Origin: Sphingomonadaceae bacterium
GTDB taxonomy: Bacteria > Pseudomonadota > Alphaproteobacteria > Sphingomonadales > Sphingomonadaceae
Length of the DNA: 55,168 bases
NCBI GenBank assembly: GCA_025359445.1
Contig: JANYGB010000054.1
Location: 1-55,168 of the forward strand
Direction of reading: 5' to 3'
Part shown: piece after piece, positions 25,124-32,959 of the stretch
Layout of the letters: the number at the start of each line of letters is the position of its first letter
How positions within the stretch are numbered: position 1 is the first letter of the stretch
The notes under the pieces: generated by a model
Told to the model about the DNA's origin: nothing
The model's database searches: none
The model's input: only the letters and a program-made list of their open reading frames with translations
Made by a program: the position numbers and the translations under genes

Positions 25124-25578
25124 GGGGTTCCTTCGGGCATTATGCTGGCAAAGGCCGCGCGCCAGCTATCGGGCATGCGGCGCGGGCGGCCATCGGGGGC
25201 GACGAAGCCGACGCGGAGCCGGGTTTCGGCGAGGCGGGTGCCATCTTCGAGCGCGGCGGTCTGGTGCATGCGGCAAGAGGCGGCGCGCAACTCTTCGCAG
25301 CGGGTTTCGATCTGCACCGCATCGTCGAGCCGGGCAGGGGAGAGGTAGCGGATGTTGAGTTCGGCCACCGCAAACGCGCCTTCACCCACCTCGTTGACCG
25401 CGCGCTGGTCGATCCCCAGCAACCGCACGAAGTCCGACCGGGCGCGTTCGAACCAGCGCAGGTAGTTGGCGTGATAGACCACCCCGGACAAGTCAGTGTC
25501 CTCGAAATAGGCGCGCACCGCGAAACGGTGGAGCGGGCCTTCGATCAGGCCGCAGGGCGGGGCGGGGAAGACGCTCAT
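25120..25578 (-). CDS. ybgC: Tol-Pal associated acyl-CoA thioesterase YbgC
   Basis: A 152-residue hotdog thioesterase and first gene of the Tol operon. The 4-hydroxybenzoyl-CoA thioesterase-type active site is seen in RAYFEDTDLSGVVYHANYLR, with the catalytic Asp in DTD. LNIRYLSPARLDD and VRFGFVAPDG-like closing strands follow. Family members hydrolyse short or medium acyl-CoA and interact with phospholipid synthesis. Linkage to tolQ by a 4-nt overlap is the standard gene order. The promoter must lie in or upstream of the repeat at 25625-25704, since HIT is encoded on the same strand above it. Confidence 0.92.
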   Translation of the reverse strand: MSVFPAPPCGLIEGPLHRFAVRAYFEDTDLSGVVYHANYLRWFERARSDFVRLLGIDQRAVNEVGEGAFAVAELNIRYLSPARLDDAVQIETRCEELRAASCRMHQTAALEDGTRLAETRLRVGFVAPDGRPRRMPDSWRAAFASIMPEGTP

Positions 25579-25624
25579 GCAGGTCCAGCCTTAGCAACTG
25601 CGCGACTCGCGAGGCAAGCTTTTG

Positions 25625-25704
25625 CGTCATCCCGGGCTTGACCCGGGATCGCTGGCCGGGTCACGCAAGATTGCCAGCGGTCCCGGATCACGTCCGGGAC
25701 GACG
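25625..25704. repeat. CATCCCGGG-type palindromic repeat, copy 1
   Basis: The left arm CGTCATCCCGGGCTTGACCC continues to GATCGCTGGC (25625-25656). The right arm begins GCCAGCGGTCCCGG and ends CCGGGACGACG (25673-25704). It has the same arms as the elements at 31980 and 34116. The right arm ends exactly where the stop codon of the HIT gene begins (25705), so the element is inserted flush with a gene end and could act as a terminator or mRNA stabiliser between HIT and ybgC. Confidence 0.8.
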
Positions 25705-26082
25705 TTACCTCGCCAGCATCGGGCCGAGCGGCCGCCCGCCGAACAGGTGGACGTGGAGGTGCGGCACCTCCTGATGGCCATGCTGACCGACATTGGCGAG
25801 CAGGCGATAACCCGGCGCGACCAGCCCGAGATCGCGCGCCACCGCGCCGACCGCACGGACAAAACCGGCGATTTCCGCCTCGCTCGCGGATACAGAGAAA
25901 TCATCCCAGCTGACGTAAGCGCCCTTGGGGATCACCAGCACGTGGACCGGGGCCTGCGGGTTGATGTCGTGGAACGCCAGCGCCCATTCGTCTTCGTAAA
26001 CCGTGCGGTTCGGGATCTCGCCGCGCAGGATCTTGGCGAAGATGTTCTGGTCGTCGTAAGGCAGGGTCGCGTCGATGGCCAT
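25705..26082 (-). CDS. HIT family nucleotide-binding protein
   Basis: A 125-residue histidine triad hydrolase of the Hint branch, acting on purine nucleotide phosphoramidates or related AMP conjugates. The motif VPHLHVHLFGG (His-x-His-x-His) carries the catalytic histidine, and the N-terminal FAKILRGEIPNRTVYEDEWA is typical. The start overlaps the hisE stop by one nt, so it belongs to the tail of the histidine cluster, an arrangement frequent in alphaproteobacteria. No direct role in histidine synthesis is known. Confidence 0.92.
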   Translation of the reverse strand: MAIDATLPYDDQNIFAKILRGEIPNRTVYEDEWALAFHDINPQAPVHVLVIPKGAYVSWDDFSVSASEAEIAGFVRAVGAVARDLGLVAPGYRLLANVGQHGHQEVPHLHVHLFGGRPLGPMLAR

Positions 26083-26390
26083 CAGCGTGCAGCCTTTTCG
26101 GCGATGCCGCTGGTGCCTTCGCGGCGGTCGAGTTCGGCTAGCACTTCGGCCAGCGGCACGCCTTTGGCGTCGAGCAGGACGAGCAAGTGGAACAGCACGT
26201 CGGCGGCTTCACCGACCAATTCCTCGCGGCTGCCCGACAGCGCGGCCACAATTGTTTCAATCGCCTCTTCGCCCAGCTTGCGCGCAATCACCGGCACGCC
26301 GCGCTGGTTGAGCTTGGCGACCCAGCTGGTCTCCGGGTCGGCATCGCGGCGCACGGCGATGATGGCGGCGAGGCGGGAAAGTGTGTCCAT
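26082..26390 (-). CDS. hisE: Phosphoribosyl-ATP pyrophosphohydrolase HisE
   Basis: Catalyses the second step of histidine synthesis, PR-ATP to PR-AMP plus pyrophosphate. The 102-residue all-helical protein shows TSWVAKLNQRGVPVIARKLG, EEAIETIVAAL and LVGEAADVLFHLLVLLDAKG, with the acidic metal ligands of the MazG-like fold. It is not fused to HisI, which is not in the window. It follows a tiny PEP-CTERM gene and precedes the HIT gene, all on one strand. Confidence 0.93.
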   Translation of the reverse strand: MDTLSRLAAIIAVRRDADPETSWVAKLNQRGVPVIARKLGEEAIETIVAALSGSREELVGEAADVLFHLLVLLDAKGVPLAEVLAELDRREGTSGIAEKAAR

Positions 26391-26426
26391 CTGGGCGGAA
26401 TGCGGCGCGCGGTCGCGCGGGTCAAG

Positions 26427-26606
26427 TCAGTCCTGAGGAGGCGGCCGCTTGGCGCCGCGCCGGCCGATGATCAGGCCCGCTAGCCCCAATGCCAGCAGCG
26501 TCAGGTCGGTCGGCTCGGGAATGGCGATTCCGCCGCTCGCCCATGCCGGGCTGGCGACGAGCAAAGCCGCTGCTGCGATAACCCGGCTGATTCGTGCCCT
26601 GTGCAT
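26427..26606 (-). CDS. Tiny PEP-CTERM sorting-domain protein
   Basis: A 59-residue protein made of only a signal peptide (MHRARISRVIAAAALLVASPAWA) and a PEP-CTERM tail. The tail is the tripartite IPEP motif, a hydrophobic helix (LTLLALGLAGLIIG) and the basic cluster RRGAKRPP. PEP-CTERM proteins are processed by exosortase and are usually tied to exopolysaccharide production. The mature part between signal and tail is just a few residues. It is inserted between hisF and hisE on the same strand. Start codons at 26606 (ATG) and 26633 (GTG) are both possible and neither has a good ribosome binding site. Confidence 0.6.
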   Translation of the reverse strand: MHRARISRVIAAAALLVASPAWASGGIAIPEPTDLTLLALGLAGLIIGRRGAKRPPPQD

Positions 26607-26695
26607 GCGCTGCGACTGCACCGCCTGCTGCACTGCGGCAAGCGCGACGGCAGCGCCGTCCCATGACGGGACTGTTGCCTTTCAGCAGGTTACGC

Positions 26696-27454
26696 TCAGG
26701 CGCGCGCCGGCAATCCGGCGGCGCGCAAGGCCGCGTGCGCCTCACCGATCGAGTGTTGGCCGAAGTGAAAGATTGAGGCAGCCAGCACCGCGCTCGCGTG
26801 GCCCTTGGTCACCCCTTCGACCAGATGCTCCAGCGTGCCGACCCCGCCCGAAGCGACCACGGGGATGGAAACCGCGTCGGCAATGGTGCGGGTGAGTTCA
26901 AGATCGTACCCGGCCTTCGTCCCATCGCCGTCCATCGAGGTGACCAGCAGCTCGCCCGCGCCGAGCTTGGCAAGGCGAATGGCATGCGCGATGGCGTCGA
27001 TCCCGGTTGCCTTGCGCCCGCCGTGCGTGAGGATTTCCCATCCTGCCGCAGTCTTGCGCGCATCGACCGAAGCGACGACGCACTGGCTGCCCATCTTTTG
27101 CGCGATATCGCCGACCAGTTCGGGCCGCTCGACTGCAGCGGAATTGACCGCAACCTTGTCCGCGCCAGCAAGCAGCAAGGCGCGCGCATCACCCACCGAA
27201 CGCACCCCGCCGCCCACTGTCAGCGGCATGAAGCAGACCTCGGCGGTGCGCCGCACCACATCGAGCAAAGTCCCGCGCCCTTCGTGGCTGGCGCTGATGT
27301 CGAGGAAGCACAGCTCATCGGCCCCGGCCGCGTCATAGGCCCGCGCCTGCTCGACCGGATCGCCCGCGTCCTTGAGATCGACGAAGTTGACACCCTTGAC
27401 CACGCGCCCATCGCGCACGTCGAGGCAGGGGATGACGCGGATGCGGACGGTCAT
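26696..27454 (-). CDS. hisF: Imidazole glycerol phosphate synthase cyclase subunit HisF
   Basis: With HisH it converts PRFAR and glutamine-derived ammonia to imidazole glycerol phosphate and AICAR. The 252-residue TIM barrel has the catalytic aspartates in [17 protein letters not shown] and [15 protein letters not shown], and the phosphate sites [10 protein letters not shown] and [13 protein letters not shown]. Length is normal. The ATG at 27454 overlaps the stop of a small membrane protein gene by 4 nt, so that gene is coupled to hisF. Confidence 0.96.
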   Translation of the reverse strand: MTVRIRVIPCLDVRDGRVVKGVNFVDLKDAGDPVEQARAYDAAGADELCFLDISASHEGRGTLLDVVRRTAEVCFMPLTVGGGVRSVGDARALLLAGADKVAVNSAAVERPELVGDIAQKMGSQCVVASVDARKTAAGWEILTHGGRKATGIDAIAHAIRLAKLGAGELLVTSMDGDGTKAGYDLELTRTIADAVSIPVVASGGVGTLEHLVEGVTKGHASAVLAASIFHFGQHSIGEAHAALRAAGLPARA

Positions 27455-27867
27455 GAGATTGCCTTCAAGGCAAGAAATGCAGCCGCGACGAAACACACAC
27501 CAGCAATAACTGCGCCGGCCGCCGCAACGAAGGCATTCGTGGCTACCCCGGCTGCACCCTCCTTGCGCAATCTTGGCTCCCTGGCGGCAGCCGCAGTTAG
27601 CGCTGGCGCTATCCCGATCGAGGCCAAGACCGCAGCTCCTGACAGGTCCTCCCCTAACACATGCGCTATGGCCGGATACGAGGCGACTAAAACGAGCACT
27701 AAGGCAAACGAGCAAAAAGCGAGATTGATCAGGAAGAATAACCGAGGTTCAGTTTTCCGTTCTATACGGTCGGCCTTGATCGTGATCGACCCCGCGCGCA
27801 CGGCAAAAACCACCCGTCCAATCACCAGGGCCAAGATCAGCAGGAATGTCCAGCTAGGAACGCTCAC
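27451..27867 (-). CDS. Small multi-span membrane protein inside the his cluster
   Basis: Not recognised. A 138-residue protein with about four hydrophobic segments: [56 protein letters not shown] and [19 protein letters not shown]. Basic loops lie between them ([21 protein letters not shown]). It overlaps hisA by 4 nt on one side and hisF by 4 nt on the other, so it is perfectly fitted into the operon. Its base composition is less GC-rich than both neighbours, which suggests a later arrival. No histidine-related function is evident. Confidence 0.65.
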   Translation of the reverse strand: MSVPSWTFLLILALVIGRVVFAVRAGSITIKADRIERKTEPRLFFLINLAFCSFALVLVLVASYPAIAHVLGEDLSGAAVLASIGIAPALTAAAAREPRLRKEGAAGVATNAFVAAAGAVIAGVCFVAAAFLALKAIS

Positions 27868-28592
27868 GCCCGCGCCGCCATCGCAATCGCCGCCGCCAGA
27901 TCAAGCCGCCCGTCGTACAAAGCCCGCCCGGTGATCACACCTTCGATACCCTCATCCGCATGCAGCGCCAGCATCCGGATATCATCCAGTCCCTTGACCC
28001 CGCCCGATGCGATCACCGCTAAATCAACCCGCCGCGCCAGATCGAGCGTTGCGTCGATGTTGCAGCCTTTGAGCATCCCGTCGCGGCCGATGTCGGTGAA
28101 CAGCAAGCTCGCCACCCCCGCATCCTCAAACCGCCGCGCCATATCCACCACCGGCACGTCGGATAACTCCGACCAGCCCTCGGTTGCGACCATGCCGTCC
28201 TTGGCATCGACCGCGACCACGATCCCGCCGGGCCAGTCGCGCGCCATGTCACGCACGAATTGCGGGTCCTTGAGTGCGGCGGTGCCCATCACTACGCGGG
28301 CAACCCCGACGTTGAACCAGCCTTCGACCGCCTTGGCAGTGCGAATCCCGCCGCCCAATTGGATGTGCCCGGGGAACACCTCGATTATCGCATCAACCGC
28401 GTCGCGATTCTCGGCCCGGCCAGCGAACGATCCGTCGAGATCGACCACGTGGAGGAACTGCGATCCAGCTTCGGCAAACAGCGTGGCCTGCGCCGCCGGA
28501 TCGTCGCCGTAAACCGTGGCGCGCGCCATATCGCCCTCAGCCAGCCGCACGACCTGCCCGCCTTTGAGGTCGATGGCGGGAAAGACGATCAT
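27864..28592 (-). CDS. hisA: ProFAR isomerase HisA
   Basis: Isomerises ProFAR to PRFAR in histidine synthesis. The 242-residue TIM barrel has the catalytic Asp in PAIDLKGGQVVRLAEGD, the phosphate sites IQLGGGIRTA and VIASGGVKGLDD, and the second acid in LLFTDIGRDGMLKG. The start at 28592 (MIVFPAIDL) is the standard one; an upstream in-frame codon at 28607 is less likely. It precedes the small membrane gene with a 4-nt overlap. Confidence 0.95.
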   Translation of the reverse strand: MIVFPAIDLKGGQVVRLAEGDMARATVYGDDPAAQATLFAEAGSQFLHVVDLDGSFAGRAENRDAVDAIIEVFPGHIQLGGGIRTAKAVEGWFNVGVARVVMGTAALKDPQFVRDMARDWPGGIVVAVDAKDGMVATEGWSELSDVPVVDMARRFEDAGVASLLFTDIGRDGMLKGCNIDATLDLARRVDLAVIASGGVKGLDDIRMLALHADEGIEGVITGRALYDGRLDLAAAIAMAARA

Positions 28593-28910
28593 CGGGCGCG
28601 TTCCCATCGGGCGTTCGTCGCTCCTGGCGAACGCTTGGACCGCCTGGACCAGTCCCTAAAGGAGAAAAAACGTGCCGCCCCAAGCTTGCTATAACAGCGG
28701 CGATACGGAGGGGAGAAAGTGGGCGTGACCATCGCTCGACCATGCCACGCCGCTGCGCTGTAAGACAGAGTCTGAGAAGGCCTCATGCCAAAAGTACCCT
28801 AAAAGCCCCTCCCCGGTGGGGTGGGGTTGGGGCTCGGCGTCCGATCGACTGTCGACCCCCTATCCCTTCCCCCACGGGGAAGGGTGAGTCTTGATCAGCG
28901 AAGTTCCGCC
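28593..28910. other. 318-nt gap between hisH and hisA with small palindromes
   Basis: No gene is seen. The part next to hisH holds two short GC-rich repeats: CCCCTCCCC facing GGGGTGGGG (about 28806-28826), and CCCTTCCCC/GGGGAAGGG (28864-28884) just before the hisH stop. The second is a common sphingomonad intergenic hairpin type. The gap breaks an otherwise tight cluster, so hisA-F-E may have their own promoter; the stretch TTGCTATAACAGCGG near 28686 is the only AT-rich candidate. Confidence 0.5.
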
Positions 28911-29531
28911 TCACGGCCGCCACTCCAGAAAATCCGCCAGCAAGGCCAGCCCATATCCCTGGCTCTTCTCAGGATGGAACTGCAAGCCCACCATCGTATC
29001 CTTCGCCACTGCCGCGACCAAGCCGCCGCCGTGATCGGTCATCGCCGCGATGTGGTGCGGATCGGTGGGGACGAAATGGTACGAATGGAGGAAATAAGCC
29101 TCGCCCGCTTCGATCAGCACGCTGTGCGGGGTCAGTTCGACATCGTTCCAGCCCATGTGGGGGATCTTGATTGCGGCATCAGTGCGCTCGATCGCGCGAA
29201 CCTCGCCGCCGATCCAGCCGAGCCCCGGGGTGGTGCCATGTTCAACCCCGTGATCGGCCAGCAGCTGCATCCCGACGCAAATCCCCAGGAATGGTGCAGC
29301 GCCAACCCGGACTCGCTCACTTAGTGCCTCTTCCATGCCCGATATCGCGCGAAGCCCTTCGGCGCAGGCTTTGAAGCTGCCCACGCCGGGCAAGACGATG
29401 CGGTCTGCGGAGCGGACCACCATCGGGTCGGAAGTTACCGTAACGCCATCCGCTCCGGCGGCCTTGAGCGCGTTGGCGACCGAGTGGAGATTGCCCGCGC
29501 CGTAATCGACCAGCGCGACAACCTCAGCCAC
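28911..29531 (-). CDS. hisH: Imidazole glycerol phosphate synthase glutaminase subunit HisH
   Basis: The glutamine amidotransferase that supplies ammonia to HisF. The 206-residue class I domain opens VVALVDYGAGNLHSV, has the nucleophile in FLGICVGMQLL, and the His-Glu pair in GLQFHPEKSQGYG. The start is read as GTG at 29531, because upstream in-frame sequence comes from the palindrome at 29556-29640 and has no family match. The Shine-Dalgarno is weak. Confidence 0.93.
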   Translation of the reverse strand: MAEVVALVDYGAGNLHSVANALKAAGADGVTVTSDPMVVRSADRIVLPGVGSFKACAEGLRAISGMEEALSERVRVGAAPFLGICVGMQLLADHGVEHGTTPGLGWIGGEVRAIERTDAAIKIPHMGWNDVELTPHSVLIEAGEAYFLHSYHFVPTDPHHIAAMTDHGGGLVAAVAKDTMVGLQFHPEKSQGYGLALLADFLEWRP

Positions 29532-29555
29532 GATCTTTGTCCCGCTGACGCGGGA

Positions 29556-29640
29556 GCAACACCAGCCCGCTCCCCCGGCCCGGCCACCCATTTAAGGTTA
29601 CCCTGAGGGTGGCCGGGCCGGGGGAGCGGGCTGGTGTTGC
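29556..29640. repeat. Perfect 34-bp inverted repeat between hisB and hisH
   Basis: The left arm (29556-29589, beginning GCAACACCAGCCCGCTCCCC) and right arm (29607-29640, ending GAGCGGGCTGGTGTTGC) are exact reverse complements over 34 nt with a 17-nt loop. As RNA this is a very stable hairpin. It sits between hisB and hisH, which lie on the same strand, so it must be transcribed or must end the hisB transcript. Confidence 0.9.
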
Positions 29641-29665
29641 AAGCCCTTCGCGGAGGCGAAGGGCG

Positions 29666-30259
29666 CTACCCACCAAGAATCCCTTTGGTCGAAGGAATCG
29701 CGCCTTGCTTGCGCGGGTCGAGTTCGACCGCTTGGCGCATCGCCCGGGCAAAGCCCTTGAAAATGCCTTCGCAGATGTGGTGGTTGTTCTGGCCGTAAAG
29801 CAGCTCGATATGCAGCGTGATGCCCACCGCCTGCGCGACCGAATGGAACCAGTGTTCGACCAGTTCGGTATCGAATTCGCCCAGCTTCTCCTGCGTGAAG
29901 GCGGCTTTCCACACCAGGTAAGGGCGCCCCGAAATATCGAGCGCGACCCGGCACAGCGCCTCATCCATCGGTGAATAGGCGGTGCCGTAACGCCCGATCC
30001 CGCCCTTGTCGCCCAGCGCCTCGGCAATCGCCTGACCGATCGCGATCGCGCTGTCTTCGGTGGTGTGGTGCTGGTCGACATGGAGGTCGCCCTTGATCCG
30101 GCAGGTCACATCGATCAGCGAATGGCGGCTGAACTGCTCGATCATGTGGTCGAGAAAGCCGATCCCGGTTGAGACGTCATAGGTGCCAGTGCCGTCGAGA
30201 TTGACCTCGACTGCAATTTTGGTTTCGTGAGTATCGCGCGCTATGCTGGCCTTACGCAT
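29666..30259 (-). CDS. hisB: Imidazoleglycerol-phosphate dehydratase HisB
   Basis: Dehydrates imidazole glycerol phosphate to imidazole acetol phosphate, with two manganese ions. The 197-residue monofunctional enzyme (no phosphatase domain) shows [33 protein letters not shown], the later [16 protein letters not shown] and [14 protein letters not shown], with all histidine ligands present. The start at 30259 ([15 protein letters not shown]) is standard. It is the first gene of the his cluster, divergent from sspB with 82 nt between starts. Confidence 0.95.
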   Translation of the reverse strand: MRKASIARDTHETKIAVEVNLDGTGTYDVSTGIGFLDHMIEQFSRHSLIDVTCRIKGDLHVDQHHTTEDSAIAIGQAIAEALGDKGGIGRYGTAYSPMDEALCRVALDISGRPYLVWKAAFTQEKLGEFDTELVEHWFHSVAQAVGITLHIELLYGQNNHHICEGIFKGFARAMRQAVELDPRKQGAIPSTKGILGG

Positions 30260-30341
30260 GGAGGCGCGTATAAACGCGAAAGTGGCCTGTGCAAGCGCTT
30301 TGCCCTTGACCCTGCGCCCCCGCGTCGCCACTTCTCCGACC

Positions 30342-30845
30342 ATGAGTGATGGTGCCCCTGACAGCTTGATTCCCTACGACGAGATCGTGCAGGAGGCCCT
30401 GCGCGCCGTGGTTGGCCGGGTGCTCGGCCAGATCCAGAGCGGCGGCAGCCAGCTGCCCGGTGCTCACCATTTCTATATTACGTTCAAGACAACCGCCCCC
30501 GGCGTGGATATTCCGGGCCACTTGCGGGAACGGTTTCCCGACGAGATGACCATCGTCCTGCAGAACAAGTTCTGGGACCTCAACGTCAGCGATACGGGTT
30601 TTTCGGTCGGGCTGTCGTTTAACCAGATGGCCTCCAAACTGGTCGTGCCGTTCTCTGCGATCACCGCTTTCGTCGATCCAGCGGTCGATTTCGGGCTACA
30701 ATTCCAGGCGGTCGATGCAGCGGGCGAAGCTGCCCCGCACGAGCATGCCGAGAACGATGCGCCGGAACCCGAGGGCGCTGCAGGCGTTTCCAGCGATAAT
30801 GACGGAAACAATGTGGTCACCGTGGATTTCGGCCGCAAGAAATAG
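30342..30845 (+). CDS. sspB: ClpXP adaptor SspB, alphaproteobacterial type
   Basis: SspB tethers substrates such as ssrA-tagged proteins to ClpX for degradation. The 167-residue protein has the alpha-type core: [54 protein letters not shown] and [20 protein letters not shown]. An acidic, disordered linker follows ([15 protein letters not shown]). The tail [10 protein letters not shown] is the ClpX-docking type peptide. The start at 30342 follows a 99-nt divergent region shared with hisB. Length is normal. Confidence 0.92.
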   Translation: MSDGAPDSLIPYDEIVQEALRAVVGRVLGQIQSGGSQLPGAHHFYITFKTTAPGVDIPGHLRERFPDEMTIVLQNKFWDLNVSDTGFSVGLSFNQMASKLVVPFSAITAFVDPAVDFGLQFQAVDAAGEAAPHEHAENDAPEPEGAAGVSSDNDGNNVVTVDFGRKK

Positions 30846-30873
30846 CCGGCTCTCCGGCGGAACAGGATCTGCC

Positions 30874-31308
30874 ATGGCTCGATTACCCAGCATCAAATCC
30901 GCAAAACATGCGGCTGAGGCGGTGAAAACCAGGGCTGTAGCGAAAGCCGATGCGGCAGAAGGCCCCAGCCCCAACCCGATGACCAACCTGCTCATCGCCG
31001 ACCTCGCGCTGCGTGGCGGCGGGCAGTTGTTGCGCCATGCAGTCGAGCGCACTGTGCTGGGTGCGAAATTTTCGCCGACCAAGGCCAAGAATGTCATTGC
31101 CGGGCGGAGCATGTTCCAGACCCTGCTTGGCACTGCAGTCGCGCGGATCGCCACGCGCTCGATCCCGGGTGCAATCGTGGTTAGTGGCGGACTGCTCGCC
31201 AAAACGTTGTATGACCGGCGGCAAGACAAGCGCAATGCCCGGGCCAAAGGCAACCGCGCGATCGAGGTTCAGGCACAACGCGGGGCACAGGACGAAGGCG
31301 AGACTTGA
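30874..31308 (+). CDS. Conserved hypothetical protein upstream of gmk
   Basis: No named family is recognised. The 144-residue protein has a basic N-terminus (KSAKHAAEAVKTRAVAKAD), a central segment FSPTKAKNVIAGRSMFQTLL, a weakly hydrophobic helix IPGAIVVSGGLLAKTLYDRR and a very basic tail. It might attach peripherally to the membrane. It lies between sspB (28 nt) and gmk (30 nt) on the same strand, so it probably belongs to one transcript with them. Confidence 0.7.
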   Translation: MARLPSIKSAKHAAEAVKTRAVAKADAAEGPSPNPMTNLLIADLALRGGGQLLRHAVERTVLGAKFSPTKAKNVIAGRSMFQTLLGTAVARIATRSIPGAIVVSGGLLAKTLYDRRQDKRNARAKGNRAIEVQAQRGAQDEGET

Positions 31309-31338
31309 TTGCTGGCGAGCTCTGCGCGATTGGAGCGC

Positions 31339-31974
31339 ATGGCTTCCCCAGATACCCTGCAGCGCCGCGGCCTGATGTTCATCCTGTCCTCGCCCTCGGG
31401 CGCAGGTAAGACCACAATTTCGCACATGTTGCTGCACGCCGATGCAGAGATCAGCTTGTCGGTTTCCGCCACCACCCGTCCGATCCGTCCCGGCGAAGTT
31501 GACGGCAAGGACTACCACTTCGTCAGCCAGGCCGAGTTTGATCGGATAGTCGAGGCCGATGAGCTGTACGAATGGGCGCGGGTATTCGATCATTGTTATG
31601 GAACGCCCAAGTCACAAATCCGAGCGGGCCTTAAGGCGGGGCGGGACTTTCTGTTCGATATCGACTGGCAGGGCACCCAGCAGCTGTTCCAAAAGGATCA
31701 ACAGGACGTGGTCCGGGTGTTTATCCTGCCCCCCAGCCTTACTGAATTGCAGCGCCGCCTGATCACCCGCGCGCAAGACAGCTCCGAAGTAATCGAAAGC
31801 CGGATGGACCGAGCTCGCGCTGAAATCGGCCACTGGGACGGCTATGACTACGTGGTGGTCAACGATGACGTCGATGCCTGTTTCGGCAAAGTCAGCGAAA
31901 TCCTCGCCGCCGAGCGAATGAAACGCGCGCGGCAAACGGGGCTGATCGGGTTCGTCCGCGAACTGATGCGTTGA
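31339..31974 (+). CDS. gmk: Guanylate kinase
   Basis: Phosphorylates GMP to GDP with ATP, in the cytosol. The 211-residue enzyme has the P-loop SSPSGAGKTT, the GMP-binding block ISLSVSATTRPIRPGEVDGK with DYHFVS, EWARVFDHCYGTP, the DIDWQGTQQL segment and the lid region RRLITRAQDSSEVIESR. The start at 31339 has GGAG upstream. Linked here to sspB; ppGpp can inhibit GMK in some bacteria, but nothing in this sequence addresses that. Confidence 0.96.
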   Translation: MASPDTLQRRGLMFILSSPSGAGKTTISHMLLHADAEISLSVSATTRPIRPGEVDGKDYHFVSQAEFDRIVEADELYEWARVFDHCYGTPKSQIRAGLKAGRDFLFDIDWQGTQQLFQKDQQDVVRVFILPPSLTELQRRLITRAQDSSEVIESRMDRARAEIGHWDGYDYVVVNDDVDACFGKVSEILAAERMKRARQTGLIGFVRELMR

Positions 31975-31979
31975 ACCCG

Positions 31980-32064
31980 TTGTCCCGGGCTTGACCCGGG
32001 ACCGCTGGCGGTTTCCTGCGAGCTTGCGTCAAACGGCCACCGGTCCCGGGTCAAGCCCGGGACG
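31980..32064. repeat. CATCCCGGG-type palindromic repeat, copy 2
   Basis: Arms at 31982-32009 (GTCCCGGGCTTGACCCGGGA, then CCGCTGGC) and 32036-32063 (GCCACCGGTCCCGGGTCAAG, then CCCGGGAC) pair almost perfectly. It lies between the convergent gmk and SDR genes, a typical site for such an element, and could terminate both transcripts. Confidence 0.8.
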
Positions 32065-32073
32065 ACGCGACGA

Positions 32074-32889
32074 TCAATCCCCTGAGGGATCGTTGAACAC
32101 CTCGGGGATCCACGCATTGACGATGCCGCCATCGATCGGGATTGTAGTTCCGACGACGTAATCCCCCGCGCGGCTGGCGAGGTAGATCGCGCCGCCAGCA
32201 ATGTCTTCGGCAACGCCGATGCGCTTGTAAGGGATGCCTTTCGCGCTACCTTCGGGGTTCTTCGCCGCCGCCTTGTTCATCTCGCTTGGATAGGCGCCCG
32301 GCGCGATGCAGGTGCACACGATATTGTCCATGATCAGCCGCGCGGCCATGCGCTTGGTCAGGTGGATCACCGCCGCCTTGCTCGCCTGGTACGAATAGGT
32401 TTCCCACGGATTGGGCCGCAGCCCGTCGATCGAGGCGATGTTGATCACTTTGGCCGGACGATCGAACGATCCTGCCGCCTTGAGCAGCGGGAACAGCTTT
32501 TGGGTGAGGAAGAACAGGCTCTTGACGTTGAGGTCCATGACCTTGTCCCAGCCCACTTCGGGAAAGGTCTCGAAGTCGCCGCCCCAGGCTGCCCCGGCAT
32601 TGTTGACGAGCACATCAAGCCGCTTTTCGCGCGCGGACAGATCGGCAACCAGCTGCGCGATGCCGTCCGACTGGCTGAGATCGCCCGCCAGGCCGATCAC
32701 CTTGCCGGGATACTGCGCTTCGAATTCGGCCACGGTTTCATCAAGCTGCGCCTTTTTGCGTGCGGTGATGTAAACCCGCTCGCACCCGGCGGCGAGGTAG
32801 CCTTCGAGCAGCATCTTGCCGATGCCGCGCGAGCCCCCGGTGATCAGCGCGATTTTGCCTTCAAGGCTGAACAGTTTGGTGAAATCCAT
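32074..32889 (-). CDS. Short-chain dehydrogenase/reductase
   Basis: A 271-residue classical SDR. The cofactor motif is LITGGSRGIGKML; the NNAG block is VLVNNAGAAWGG; catalytic Ser is in INIASIDGL, with the Tyr and Lys in YSYQASKAAVIHL. The arginine after the second strand (ITARKKAQ) favours NADP(H). The C-terminal part (GTTIPIDGGIVNAWIP) is family-like. The substrate cannot be read from sequence. It is last in a minus-strand group behind two acyl-CoA dehydrogenase genes, so an acyl-CoA or alcohol intermediate is plausible. Confidence 0.88.
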   Translation of the reverse strand: MDFTKLFSLEGKIALITGGSRGIGKMLLEGYLAAGCERVYITARKKAQLDETVAEFEAQYPGKVIGLAGDLSQSDGIAQLVADLSAREKRLDVLVNNAGAAWGGDFETFPEVGWDKVMDLNVKSLFFLTQKLFPLLKAAGSFDRPAKVINIASIDGLRPNPWETYSYQASKAAVIHLTKRMAARLIMDNIVCTCIAPGAYPSEMNKAAAKNPEGSAKGIPYKRIGVAEDIAGGAIYLASRAGDYVVGTTIPIDGGIVNAWIPEVFNDPSGD

Positions 32890-32929
32890 GTTTTCTCTCC
32901 CATCGCCCGTAAAACCGGGCGTCGTAATT

Positions 32930-32955
32930 CCCCCTTCCCGTGAACGGGAAGGGGG
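32930..32955. repeat. Short GC-rich hairpin between ACAD and SDR genes
   Basis: CCCCCTTCCCGT (32930-32941) and ACGGGAAGGGGG (32944-32955) are exact complements with a 2-nt gap. The same CCCTTCCC/GGGAAGGG core occurs at 28864-28884 and near 55091. It may attenuate or stabilise the transcript between two same-strand genes. Confidence 0.65.
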
Positions 32956-32959
32956 ACTG

